Made by a program: the position numbers and the translations under genes. From assembly GCA_037143735.1 (NCBI GenBank), contig JBAWYD010000079.1, positions 1 to 10,794 on the forward strand: a stretch of 10,794 bases of DNA. The letters run 5' to 3'. The notes below the pieces were generated by a model. It saw only the letters and a list, made by a program, of their open reading frames with translations. It was not told where the DNA came from and searched no databases. The stretch comes from JAPLJQ01 sp037143735 (GTDB taxonomy: Bacteria > Desulfobacterota > Syntrophia > Syntrophales > UBA2185). Below, piece by piece: positions 1 to 6,005 of the stretch (positions are counted from its first letter, which is position 1; every line of letters begins with the position of its first letter).

Positions 1-245
1 AGGATACTCTAATTGTATTGCCCTGATCTGTGCAATGTAAGGGGTTCAGTCCATATCCGCTTTCAAAGGGTCTCGGAAGAGCATATCCTGTATATTAATT
101 GTGGATCATCAGGTTATTGCGTACTTCCTCTAATCAGTCCCTGATTCTCCAGAACGAGCTGGAGACGGCATCGCAACCGAGCAAAATGCCGGCATGAAAA
201 CGATCGGCAGTGTCGTCATTACGTTTAGTATATCATACAGTTAAG
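1..245. other. Non-coding stretch, no gene recognised
   Basis: I see no supportable gene here. One short plus-strand open frame ends at the TAA near 242-244, with an internal ATG near 196 and a short hydrophobic tail. It has no ribosome binding site and no recognisable motif, so it may be a decayed gene end or chance. The rest has frequent stops on both strands. It is probably a gene-poor accessory boundary. Confidence 0.4.
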
Positions 246-267
246 CCAGTTGAACGCGTTCAACTGG
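246..267. repeat. Perfect 22-bp palindrome
   Basis: The left half CCAGTTGAACG is followed directly by its exact reverse complement, with no loop. No T-run follows, so it is not a classical intrinsic terminator. It could be a dispersed palindromic repeat or the binding site of a dimeric regulator. No gene starts close enough to assign it to. Confidence 0.7.
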
Positions 268-348
268 TCTTGTGGGCAGACGCTGGCAGACCAAAACAAC
301 GGTAGTTTCTAAAATTCATAATAAGAGACCTTTGAAAAACTCCCACTC

Positions 349-431
349 TGTCATTTCGACCGAAGGGAGAAATCTTATAAGCATTTGATAAGTCATAAGA
401 TTGTCACGTCGCTTCACTCCTCACAATGACA
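349..431. repeat. Dispersed inverted-repeat element (MITE/REP-like)
   Basis: The element begins with TGTCATT and ends with AATGACA. Inner arms AATCTTAT and ATAAGATT face each other near the centre. The left arm carries the CGACCGAAGGGAGAAATCT type of sequence and the right arm the GTCGCTTCACTCCTCACAAT type, a pairing I recall from multicopy intergenic repeats in several bacterial phyla. It is non-coding. It lies just upstream of the promoter of the toxin-antitoxin operon and may have travelled independently of it. Confidence 0.6.
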
Positions 432-465
432 CACGGTGTATATTTTCAAGGTCTCAATAAACCGA

Positions 466-494
466 TTGACCATATGTATCAGAAGTGTTACACC
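466..494 (+). promoter_or_regulatory. Candidate promoter of the first toxin-antitoxin operon
   Basis: TTGACC at 466-471 is separated by 17 bases from TACACC at 489-494, with TGT just before the -10 (extended -10 type). The -10 match is weak. A strong ribosome binding site (GGAAGGAGAA, 501-510) and the antitoxin ATG at 517 follow at a suitable distance. The call rests on sequence alone. Confidence 0.35.
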
Positions 495-516
495 TCAGTC
501 GGAAGGAGAAATTAAG

Positions 517-744
517 ATGCCTGCAAAAAATCCGAGAATAAATATCGTTGTGGAAAAACCGCTATACAGCGTAATTCAAGGCCTTGCAGAAGCAGATGGT
601 CTTTCGATGTCAACGATGGCACGTGATTTAATTAAGGAAGCATTGGAATTGAGAGAAGATGTTGCGCTTTCAGTATTTGCCGAGGAAAGAGAAAAGACAT
701 TCGATAAGGATAAGGCATTGAAACATGAGCAGGTATGGGAATAA
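517..744 (+). CDS. Ribbon-helix-helix (CopG-like) antitoxin
   Basis: A 75-residue protein, probably the antitoxin of a type II toxin-antitoxin pair. It would bind DNA as a dimer to repress its own operon and neutralise the downstream toxin. Residues 6-45 fit a ribbon-helix-helix fold: a short beta strand (RINIVVEK), a helix (LYSVIQGLAEADG), a turn (LSMSTM) and a second helix (ARDLIKEALEL). The acidic and lysine-rich tail (about 50-75) would be the toxin-wrapping segment. I chose the ATG at 517 because GGAAGGAGAA lies just upstream. An earlier in-frame ATG at 436 has no binding site and would add 27 residues coded largely by promoter DNA. The toxin gene overlaps its last 20 bases. The antitoxin role is inferred from fold, size and position. 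Confidence 0.8.
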   Translation: MPAKNPRINIVVEKPLYSVIQGLAEADGLSMSTMARDLIKEALELREDVALSVFAEEREKTFDKDKALKHEQVWE

Positions 745-1039
745 AGTGGCGTTTATTTTACACTATCATCCCGACGTTAAAAGTGAGGACCTGCCTTTAC
801 TTGATTCGAAAGCAAAGCAAAGAATTAGACGGGCCATTGAGGACAGATTGATGTCTGCACCTCACCATTATGGAGAACCTTTAAGAAAAACGCTTAAAGG
901 ATACTGGAAGCTGAGAGTGGGAGACTACAGGGTGGTTTTCAGGATTGAAGGAATGGAGATATTGGTTTTGGGTATCTGTCACAGGAAGAATATTTATAAG
1001 AAAATCACCACGAGACTTCCCGCATCGTTGGACAAATAA
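725..1039 (+). CDS. RelE/ParE-superfamily toxin
   Basis: A 104-residue basic protein matching the RelE/ParE toxin superfamily. Relatives are ribosome-dependent mRNA endonucleases (RelE) or gyrase poisons (ParE); the sequence alone does not decide between them. The family core is clear: a helical hairpin rich in Lys/Arg (AKQRIRRAIEDRL, about residues 30-42), the strands KGYWKLRVGDYRVVFRIEG (about 58-76), and a C-terminal LGICHRKNIYKK with the His-Arg-Lys cluster usual near the end of RelE-type toxins. The frame overlaps the antitoxin by 20 bases, so the two are co-translated. A GTG at 746 is an alternative start that would remove the first 7 residues. Nothing suggests inactivation. Confidence 0.85.
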   Translation: MSRYGNKVAFILHYHPDVKSEDLPLLDSKAKQRIRRAIEDRLMSAPHHYGEPLRKTLKGYWKLRVGDYRVVFRIEGMEILVLGICHRKNIYKKITTRLPASLDK

Positions 1040-1043
1040 GGCA

Positions 1044-1661
1044 ATGCAAAAACTGTTTCTCTTTGATTTTGACGGTGTCATCGTTGATTCCCTGGAGGTG
1101 TATGAGCGCAGGGTGAAGCTGTGCCTGGAAAAAATCGGCAAGCCCGTCGTTCAGAGCCGGGCGGATTTCCTTGCGCTGTTTGAAGACAATTTTTACGAGG
1201 GTATTGTAAAAAAGGGCATTAATGTGCCGGAATTCATGAAGGCATCGAAGGCGCTTCCGATACAGGATGACTATGAGCAGATGTTGCCGTTTGCTCCCAT
1301 GTTGCCTGTCCTCGAAGAACTCAAAAAAAATAACGTTCTTGTAATCATTTCCTCAAACGTGTCGGAAGTCATTCATGCCGTTCTATCACGGTATCAATTT
1401 AACGGGTGCTTCCGGGATGTTTTTGGCTCCGATTTTGGCTACAGCAAGAAGGATAAAATTCTCCAGGCCATGAATGTATTTCAGAGAGACAAGGACAGAA
1501 CCTGCTACATCGGAGACACCGCAGGGGACATCAAGGAGGCTCGTCTGGCCGGGGTCAGAACTGTTGCCGTGACGTGGGGCTGGCATGCCAGAGAGATACT
1601 TGAGAAGGTAAAGCCTGATTATCTGATTGAAACCCCTGATGATTTGCTGGATTTAAAATAG
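1044..1661 (+). CDS. HAD-superfamily phosphatase (phosphoglycolate phosphatase-like)
   Basis: A 205-residue haloacid dehalogenase-type hydrolase, expected to remove phosphate from a small metabolite via an aspartyl-phosphate intermediate in the cytoplasm. All four motifs are visible: motif I DFDGVIVDS with nucleophile D8 and acid/base D10; motif II in VIISSN at 100-105; motif III lysine in SKKDK at 134-138; motif IV GDTAGD at 157-162. The cap is the helical insert after motif I (about 17-85), as in Gph-like enzymes. The substrate cannot be read from sequence. The ATG at 1044 comes 4 bases after the toxin stop, so it may be transcribed with the toxin-antitoxin pair. An earlier in-frame ATG at 945 lies inside the toxin gene. 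The last codons (DLK, stop) are supplied by the repeat beginning at 1651. Confidence 0.85.
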   Translation: MQKLFLFDFDGVIVDSLEVYERRVKLCLEKIGKPVVQSRADFLALFEDNFYEGIVKKGINVPEFMKASKALPIQDDYEQMLPFAPMLPVLEELKKNNVLVIISSNVSEVIHAVLSRYQFNGCFRDVFGSDFGYSKKDKILQAMNVFQRDKDRTCYIGDTAGDIKEARLAGVRTVAVTWGWHAREILEKVKPDYLIETPDDLLDLK

Positions 1662-1708
1662 GGACAGCGCCCACTTTTTAAAGCCTCTGAAAAAAACAGG
1701 GCGCTGTC
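1651..1708. repeat. Palindromic repeat, left copy (GGGACAGCGCCC type), possible terminator
   Basis: ATTTAAAATAGGGACAGCGC opens the element. The stem GACAGCGCCC (1663-1672) pairs with GGGCGCTGTC (1699-1708), with a CACTTTTTAAAGCCTCTGA-type loop region. The sequence matches the reverse complement of the copy at 3591-3657, including the AAAGCCTCTGA centre, but its right outer arm has diverged. It lies between the convergent phosphatase and radical SAM genes and could terminate both. It overlaps the phosphatase stop codon. Confidence 0.8.
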
Positions 1709-1718
1709 ACTCGTATAT

Positions 1719-3134
1719 TTAACCTATGTTAAAGGTTTCTTTCATGCCTTTGTCCCAATCATCCCACAGGTATGCGTCAACCTTTCCATCGGCTATGACG
1801 CGGAAAGCATATCGCACCTGCTCTTCATAGAACTCGCAGAACGCCCCGGTCTTATCCATACCGCCATTCATTTCATAGGCTTCGGCAGGGCAGGGCGATC
1901 CGCAGAAGTGCCGGATTGCGCAACGCCGGCACGGCTCGATGTCTTCCACCTTGCGGCCTGTGACCAAACGGAACGGCTCGGTTTCGAGAACTGCAGAGGC
2001 ATCATTTGTAAAAAGATTCCCGCCTCGGAACCGATCTATGCCGATGAATTCACTGCACGGAAACATATCGCCGTTGGGGGCCAATGCAAAGAAGCAACGC
2101 CCTCCGCCGCAGGGAGAGATGTCGCACATCAATCGACGAGCCGCCGGAGCAATGATGGCAAGCAGGATATTGGCAAAATTGCCGACCGTTAATCTGCGGC
2201 CGGTCTGCTCGTAGAGTTCGTAGGTCCTGTCCAGGGCTGCCAGGAAGTATTTTGCTGCCGCTGTGTCTCCGGGCATCAGGCTGCGCGATGGCGGGAGAGT
2301 GCAGCGGATGATGTTCATCAGGCATGTCGGCACCTCGTGCTCATGGAAGAAATCCACTAACCTGGTCAGGTGCCGCAGATTTGCATTGGTTATCGTGCAG
2401 ATGATGCTCCAGCCTTCGTATCCATTCAGACGCTCCATGGCCGCAATAACCTGCTTGAATGTACCTTTCCCGTCCCAGTTTTTTCTTGTGCGATCGGCAA
2501 TCTGAGCGGTTGGGGCGTCCAGTGAAATCCCGACGCTCACCTTGCGGCTCGTGAGGAACTCAACAGCCGCATCATCCAGCAGAGTGGCATTGGTCTGGAC
2601 GCCGAAGAGAAAGTCGTTCCCGTATGCCTCGATGCCTGCAAATATCGCATCGCGATTGAGCAACGGCTCCGCCCCATGAAAGATGATCTGAGGCATGGAA
2701 CCTTTGGGAAGGGTTGCACGAAAATACTGCTTGAGGATCTCAAGGGCCTTGAGAAGTTTCTTTTCGGGCATATGATCACCCTCACGCCGCATCTTCTCGG
2801 GGATATAACAGTAGGTGCAGTTCATGTTGCACCGTTCGGTGGGGTTGAAATAGACCGCCGAGGGCTTGAGCCCGAACCGCAGGGTGTTCATCTCCCTGGT
2901 AAATTGTTTGGTCTTTTTGGCATAGGCCCTGGGCATATCGCCGCCGGAAAGTACATCGGCGAGTTTTGTGCGTTTCACCAGAGACCAGAAGGCCGTGTCC
3001 GGGTCAATCACAGCCATATATTCCGGATGTCCGATGTCGATTGCTTGAAATGTCGGGCCGTTGCCCGTGTTTATGAAGCGGCCCCGCGAGGGGGCCACCG
3101 CATCCTTAACGCCATTGTTCTTCATGGCTGTCAT
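1719..3134 (-). CDS. cbpB: Radical SAM/SPASM peptide-modifying enzyme, CbpB-like
   Basis: A 471-residue radical SAM maturase, expected to modify the 35-residue peptide encoded directly upstream, in the cytoplasm. C102-x3-C106-x2-C109 (in RCNMNCTYCYIP) is the site for the SAM-binding 4Fe-4S cluster. HGAEPL at 153-158 matches the SAM-binding GGEP-type motif. The C-terminal SPASM domain is textbook: C342-x12-G355-x4-C360, then C402-x2-C405-x5-C411-x3-C415, then C433, enough for two auxiliary clusters. Residues 1-95 precede the barrel and probably bind the precursor leader. The start ATG overlaps the peptide's TAA (TAATG), which indicates translational coupling. With the cobalamin riboswitch upstream, the set matches the family I recall as CbpB in TIGRFAM/NCBI naming. 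The exact chemistry (thioether, C-C bond or other) is not predictable. The maturase class is very secure; the cbpB name is less so. Confidence 0.88.
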   Translation of the reverse strand: MTAMKNNGVKDAVAPSRGRFINTGNGPTFQAIDIGHPEYMAVIDPDTAFWSLVKRTKLADVLSGGDMPRAYAKKTKQFTREMNTLRFGLKPSAVYFNPTERCNMNCTYCYIPEKMRREGDHMPEKKLLKALEILKQYFRATLPKGSMPQIIFHGAEPLLNRDAIFAGIEAYGNDFLFGVQTNATLLDDAAVEFLTSRKVSVGISLDAPTAQIADRTRKNWDGKGTFKQVIAAMERLNGYEGWSIICTITNANLRHLTRLVDFFHEHEVPTCLMNIIRCTLPPSRSLMPGDTAAAKYFLAALDRTYELYEQTGRRLTVGNFANILLAIIAPAARRLMCDISPCGGGRCFFALAPNGDMFPCSEFIGIDRFRGGNLFTNDASAVLETEPFRLVTGRKVEDIEPCRRCAIRHFCGSPCPAEAYEMNGGMDKTGAFCEFYEEQVRYAFRVIADGKVDAYLWDDWDKGMKETFNIG

Positions 3135-3241
3135 TATTTTGCTTTCCTGTCCATCAGAATATAGTGGGAAAGCCCGGTTCCCTTGGCCTTGCAGCCCTTG
3201 CGATACGAGATAACATCTTTGCTTGCTTTCTTTTCCTTCAT
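3134..3241 (-). CDS. cbpA: Short precursor peptide, CbpA-like, substrate of the radical SAM enzyme
   Basis: A 35-codon gene starting at the ATG at 3241, with a strong ribosome binding site AAAGGAGA about 7 bases upstream and a TAA that overlaps the maturase ATG by one base. The peptide is strongly basic (about a dozen Lys/Arg). It begins MKEKKASKDVISYRKGC and continues with KAKGTGLSHYILMDRK. It has a single cysteine (C17), two tyrosines (Y13, Y27), one histidine (H26) and a Gly/Thr-rich turn KAKGTG (18-23). There is no signal peptide or membrane segment. Size, ribosome binding site, coupling to a SPASM enzyme and position directly after the riboswitch terminator all support a ribosomally made, post-translationally modified peptide. 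Likely modification sites are C17 and the central G-T-G/L-S-H-Y part, but that is a guess. No protease or exporter gene is visible nearby, so its maturation and destination are unknown. Confidence 0.82.
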   Translation of the reverse strand: MKEKKASKDVISYRKGCKAKGTGLSHYILMDRKAK

Positions 3242-3269
3242 GCTCAATCTCCTTTCCTGTTATTTATTT

Positions 3270-3316
3270 AAAAAAAAAGGGTCCCGACAGACGGCTGGCG
3301 TCAGTCGGAACCCTTT
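3270..3316 (-). terminator. Intrinsic terminator, riboswitch expression platform
   Basis: Read on the minus strand, AAAGGGTTCCGAC pairs with GTCGGGACCCTTT with one G-U pair, the stem continues inside with GACG/CGTC, and a run of T residues follows. It lies between the cobalamin aptamer and the peptide ribosome binding site. Ligand binding would therefore be expected to stop transcription before cbpA-cbpB. I could not resolve a clear antiterminator by eye. Confidence 0.85.
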
Positions 3317-3339
3317 ACCATCGAATTCCGTATTTTTTC

Positions 3340-3526
3340 AGCTCTTGCAGGTCTTCTGGCTTGCGGGTCATAAGCTCTTCACGGCCTTCCCATCGGGGTA
3401 TACCCCGATAGTGACCGGCTATCAGCCATTGCGAAGAGCCTCTCCGTTTACAGCGGCGGGTCCGCCACGGAATTACACCGTGTTCCGGTATGCGTGAACT
3501 GATATGCGCCCCCGTTTACAGGAGCT
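3340..3526 (-). promoter_or_regulatory. Cobalamin (B12) riboswitch aptamer
   Basis: On the minus strand the B12 box AGCCAGAAGACCTGC lies at 3362-3348. Upstream are the conserved ACACGGTGTAATTCCGTGG (P4 hairpin region) and GACCCGCCGCTGTAAACGG, then GGGAAGGCC. AGCTCCTG (3526-3519) can pair with CAAGAGCT (3347-3340) as P1 with one mismatch. A perfect 18-bp hairpin centred on GGGGTATACCCC (3392-3409) forms a variable arm. These are the diagnostic blocks of the adenosylcobalamin-class riboswitch. The aptamer precedes an intrinsic terminator and the cbpA-cbpB genes, so cobalamin should switch the cassette off and B12 shortage switch it on. Confidence 0.93.
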
Positions 3527-3576
3527 AAGGGATAATGTCAAGTTTTTTCATGCAATACGTAAATAACGACAAAGAC

Positions 3577-3582
3577 ATTATA
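3577..3582 (-). promoter_or_regulatory. Candidate -10 box for the riboswitch transcript
   Basis: A perfect TATAAT on the minus strand would start transcription near 3570, about 45 bases before the aptamer. No convincing -35 is seen at 16-18 bases. A perfect TTGACA at 3541-3536 is an alternative -35, but its -10 would fall inside the aptamer. Weak call. Confidence 0.3.
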
Positions 3583-3590
3583 GGAGCGGG

Positions 3591-3657
3591 ATTTAAAATA
3601 GGGACAGCGCCCATTTTTTCAGAGGCTTTAAAAATGGGCGCTGTCCCTATTTTAAAT
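3591..3657. repeat. Perfect palindromic repeat, right copy (28-bp arms)
   Basis: The arm 3591-3618 (starting ATTTAAAATAGGGACAGCGC) is exactly reverse-complementary to 3630-3657, with an 11-base loop TCAGAGGCTTT. The loop sequence shows this copy is inverted relative to the copy at 1651-1708. Such hairpins resemble REP/MITE-type elements mobilised by IS200-like (Y1/RAYT) transposases. No such transposase lies in the window. It follows the hsdR stop and may end the hsd transcript. Confidence 0.9.
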
Positions 3658-3680
3658 GCATTACTGAGCATTTAAAAACA

Positions 3681-6005
3681 TTACGCTGCCCTGCGTTCGT
3701 ACAGGTATTTCTGAAAATCTATAAAGGTTGTACGGATATTTTCAACGCCGCCCAGGATTTCAGCGGCATCGCTGAGTGCGTGATATTTCAGTGTCAGAAG
3801 CTCAGGCAGTTTTTCCTGGTCAAGTTCCTCCACGCCGGTTTCAATGTATTTGGACAAAACAAATTCCAGAAAATCTTTCTGCTTGTTGTTCAATAAGGCG
3901 AAGATTTTTGATTGCGACTCTGCCACCCGTGCCTCTCTGGTGATGGGCTTTACCGCAAAAGAGACATATTCAAGAACATCGAACAGATCGCTCTTTTCAG
4001 CATCTATCAGAGACTGCATCGTGGCCAGCTCATCCTTGCCGTAACCGGCATCGGCGAGTTTTTCAAGCAATGTCTTGCGCGTCATGGGGTAGGACCAGAT
4101 CGTGCGCAGTTCGTCTTCGCTTTTGAAAAACGCCGGCAGCGTGCCAAACAGATTCTGCAAAAACTCTTCCGCCGAGATCGGCTTGCCGTCCGCACCCCAG
4201 AACGAGGTGGAAATCATGTGCTGAATCTCGCGCTCCTTGCCGTCTCGCAATTTGATCTTCAGCTTTTTCTTCTTTTCCTCTCCATCCGGTGGCGGCTCTG
4301 GTGGTTCTTTCGGTCCGTATGGCGGTTGCGGATCTTTAACTCCCGGCTTTTCCGTTGTCTCATCAATGGGCTCGCCGTCCCATTCCGGATCGGAAAAGTG
4401 ATGATACGCATCGACAAAATCATAGATGGTGAAATATTCCTTGCCATCAAACAGCCGTGTGCCGCGCCCCACAATCTGCTTGAATTCGATCATAGAATTG
4501 ACCGGACGCATCAGCACGATGTTGCGGATATTGCGGGCATCCACACCGGTGGAAAGCTTTTGCGAGGTGGTCAGGATCGTCGGGATCGTCGGGATCGTCT
4601 TTTCGTTATCCCGGAACTCGCGCAGATACTGGTCGCCCATTGCACCGTCATTGGCGGTAACACGGACGCAGTAATTCGGTTCCTTACTCTTTTTGTATTG
4701 ATTGATTAAGTCCCGCACTGCCGCGGCGTGATCCTGAGTGGCGCAGAAAACAATGGCCTTTTCGTTTTGATTGACTTCAGACAGAAGTATCTGCACCCGT
4801 TTTGATTCGCGTTCTTTAATCTCGATGATCCTGTTGAAGTCGGGTTCTATATAAATTTTCCCCTCTTCCACCTCGCCTTCAATGATCTGATCATCCGAGG
4901 TATAGATGTAATCGTCCAGGGTGGTCTTGATCCGCTTCACCTTGAACGGGGTCAGAAAGCCGTCGTTGATCCCCTCCTTGAGCGAGTAGATATACACCGG
5001 ATCGCCGAAATAGCGGTAAGTATCAACGTTGTCTTTGCGTTTGGGCGTCGCGGTCAGCCCCAGTTGCACGGCCGGGGAAAAATACTCCAGGATGCCGCGC
5101 CAGTTGCCTTCGTCGTTCGCGCCGCCGCGATGGCACTCGTCGATGACAATGAAATCGAAATAATCCGCCGGATATTCGCCAAAACAGGGCGTGTTGTCCT
5201 TGCCGGTCATGAATGTCTGGAAAATGGTAAAGAAAATACTGCCGTTGGTCGGCACGCTCCCTTTCTTGCCGATTTCCCTGGGATTGATCCGTACCAGTGC
5301 ATCTTCGGGAAAGGCCGAAAAAGCGTTGAACGCCTGATCCGCCAGAATGTTTCTGTCGGTCAGAAACAAAATCCGCGGCCTGCGTGCACCGTCGCGTTTC
5401 AGGTTCCAGCGGGTTTGAAAGAGTTTCCAGGCAATCTGAAAGGCGATGAAGGTTTTTCCCGTGCCGGTCGCCAATGTGAGCAGAATGCGCTGTTTTTCCT
5501 CGGCAATGGCGGCCATCGTATTGTTTACTGCGATTTCCTGGTAGTAGCGCGCAGTTTTGGTGCCGCCCACGTCTTCAAACGGCACCTGATTAAAATTGTC
5601 CCTCCAGTGGTTGTGCGCAGCGAAGGTTTTGTTCCAGAGTTCATCCGGCGTGGGAAAAACGGCTATCAGGCCTTCCGTGCCGGTTTTCATGCAGATCTGA
5701 TAAATTTCTTTGCCGTTGCTGGAAAAAGTCGTATCCAGGTGCATTTTTTCAGCGTAGTTCTTGGCCTGCGCCACCCCTTCGCCCACGGCCTGCTCAGCGC
5801 TTTTGGCCTCGATCGCGGCGAGTTTGCGCCCCTGATGCACCAGTACATAATCGGCGATCAGCGGCTTGGCACGCCCGCCGCCGGTCTGGATTTTACCGGC
5901 CGTGATCGGGTATTCCCGAAGGATTTTAGAGCCTTCCGCCACTCCCCAGCCGCTTTCCTTCAGCTTCGGATCAATCAGTTCCGCTCTGGTTTCCGCTTCG
6001 TTCAT
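3681..6005 (-). CDS. hsdR: Type I restriction enzyme, R subunit (EcoEI-like)
   Basis: A 774-residue restriction/translocation subunit that, with HsdM2S, would cut unmethylated foreign DNA after ATP-driven translocation. An N-terminal PD-(D/E)xK nuclease is visible (D52 in LIADYVLV, E66-A-K68). The SF2 helicase follows: Walker A ATGTGKT 179-185, DECH 289-292, TATP 318-321, LSTGVD about 484-489 and QIVGRGTR 510-517. A Pro/Lys-rich linker (about 554-583) leads to a C-terminal assembly domain like that of EcoEI R. I chose the ATG at 6005 because it overlaps the fic stop as ATGA, the usual family start (MNEAETRAELI) begins there, and GGAG lies 10 bases upstream. An in-frame ATG at 6029 would add 8 residues. 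An in-frame 9-bp tandem repeat lies at 4574-4599. The gene appears intact and complete. Confidence 0.96.
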   Translation of the reverse strand: MNEAETRAELIDPKLKESGWGVAEGSKILREYPITAGKIQTGGGRAKPLIADYVLVHQGRKLAAIEAKSAEQAVGEGVAQAKNYAEKMHLDTTFSSNGKEIYQICMKTGTEGLIAVFPTPDELWNKTFAAHNHWRDNFNQVPFEDVGGTKTARYYQEIAVNNTMAAIAEEKQRILLTLATGTGKTFIAFQIAWKLFQTRWNLKRDGARRPRILFLTDRNILADQAFNAFSAFPEDALVRINPREIGKKGSVPTNGSIFFTIFQTFMTGKDNTPCFGEYPADYFDFIVIDECHRGGANDEGNWRGILEYFSPAVQLGLTATPKRKDNVDTYRYFGDPVYIYSLKEGINDGFLTPFKVKRIKTTLDDYIYTSDDQIIEGEVEEGKIYIEPDFNRIIEIKERESKRVQILLSEVNQNEKAIVFCATQDHAAAVRDLINQYKKSKEPNYCVRVTANDGAMGDQYLREFRDNEKTIPTIPTILTTSQKLSTGVDARNIRNIVLMRPVNSMIEFKQIVGRGTRLFDGKEYFTIYDFVDAYHHFSDPEWDGEPIDETTEKPGVKDPQPPYGPKEPPEPPPDGEEKKKKLKIKLRDGKEREIQHMISTSFWGADGKPISAEEFLQNLFGTLPAFFKSEDELRTIWSYPMTRKTLLEKLADAGYGKDELATMQSLIDAEKSDLFDVLEYVSFAVKPITREARVAESQSKIFALLNNKQKDFLEFVLSKYIETGVEELDQEKLPELLTLKYHALSDAAEILGGVENIRTTFIDFQKYLYERRAA
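4574..4599. repeat. 9-bp tandem repeat inside hsdR
   Basis: Nearly three copies of GGATCGTCG (8 of 9 bases in the last) encode a TIP-TIP-TI run just before the LTTSQKLSTGVD helicase segment. The unit is a multiple of three, so gain or loss of a copy keeps the frame. Confidence 0.9.

Noticed and set aside
2676..3164. Plus-strand open frame opposite the radical SAM gene
   Set aside because: It is antisense to the conserved CxxxCxxC region and has no recognisable protein features.
3183..3497. Plus-strand open frame of about 104 codons opposite the riboswitch
   Set aside because: It is antisense to the cobalamin aptamer and terminator, has no ribosome binding site and an unlikely composition; structural RNA explains the conservation.
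1651..3657. Classical composite transposon around the peptide cassette
   Set aside because: No transposase lies inside or beside it, and the bracketing repeats are self-palindromic hairpins. Kept only as an observation on inverted copies.
3912..4709. Long plus-strand open frames opposite hsdR (also 5064-6014)
   Set aside because: They are shadow frames of a well-supported hsdR gene with all helicase and nuclease motifs on the minus strand.
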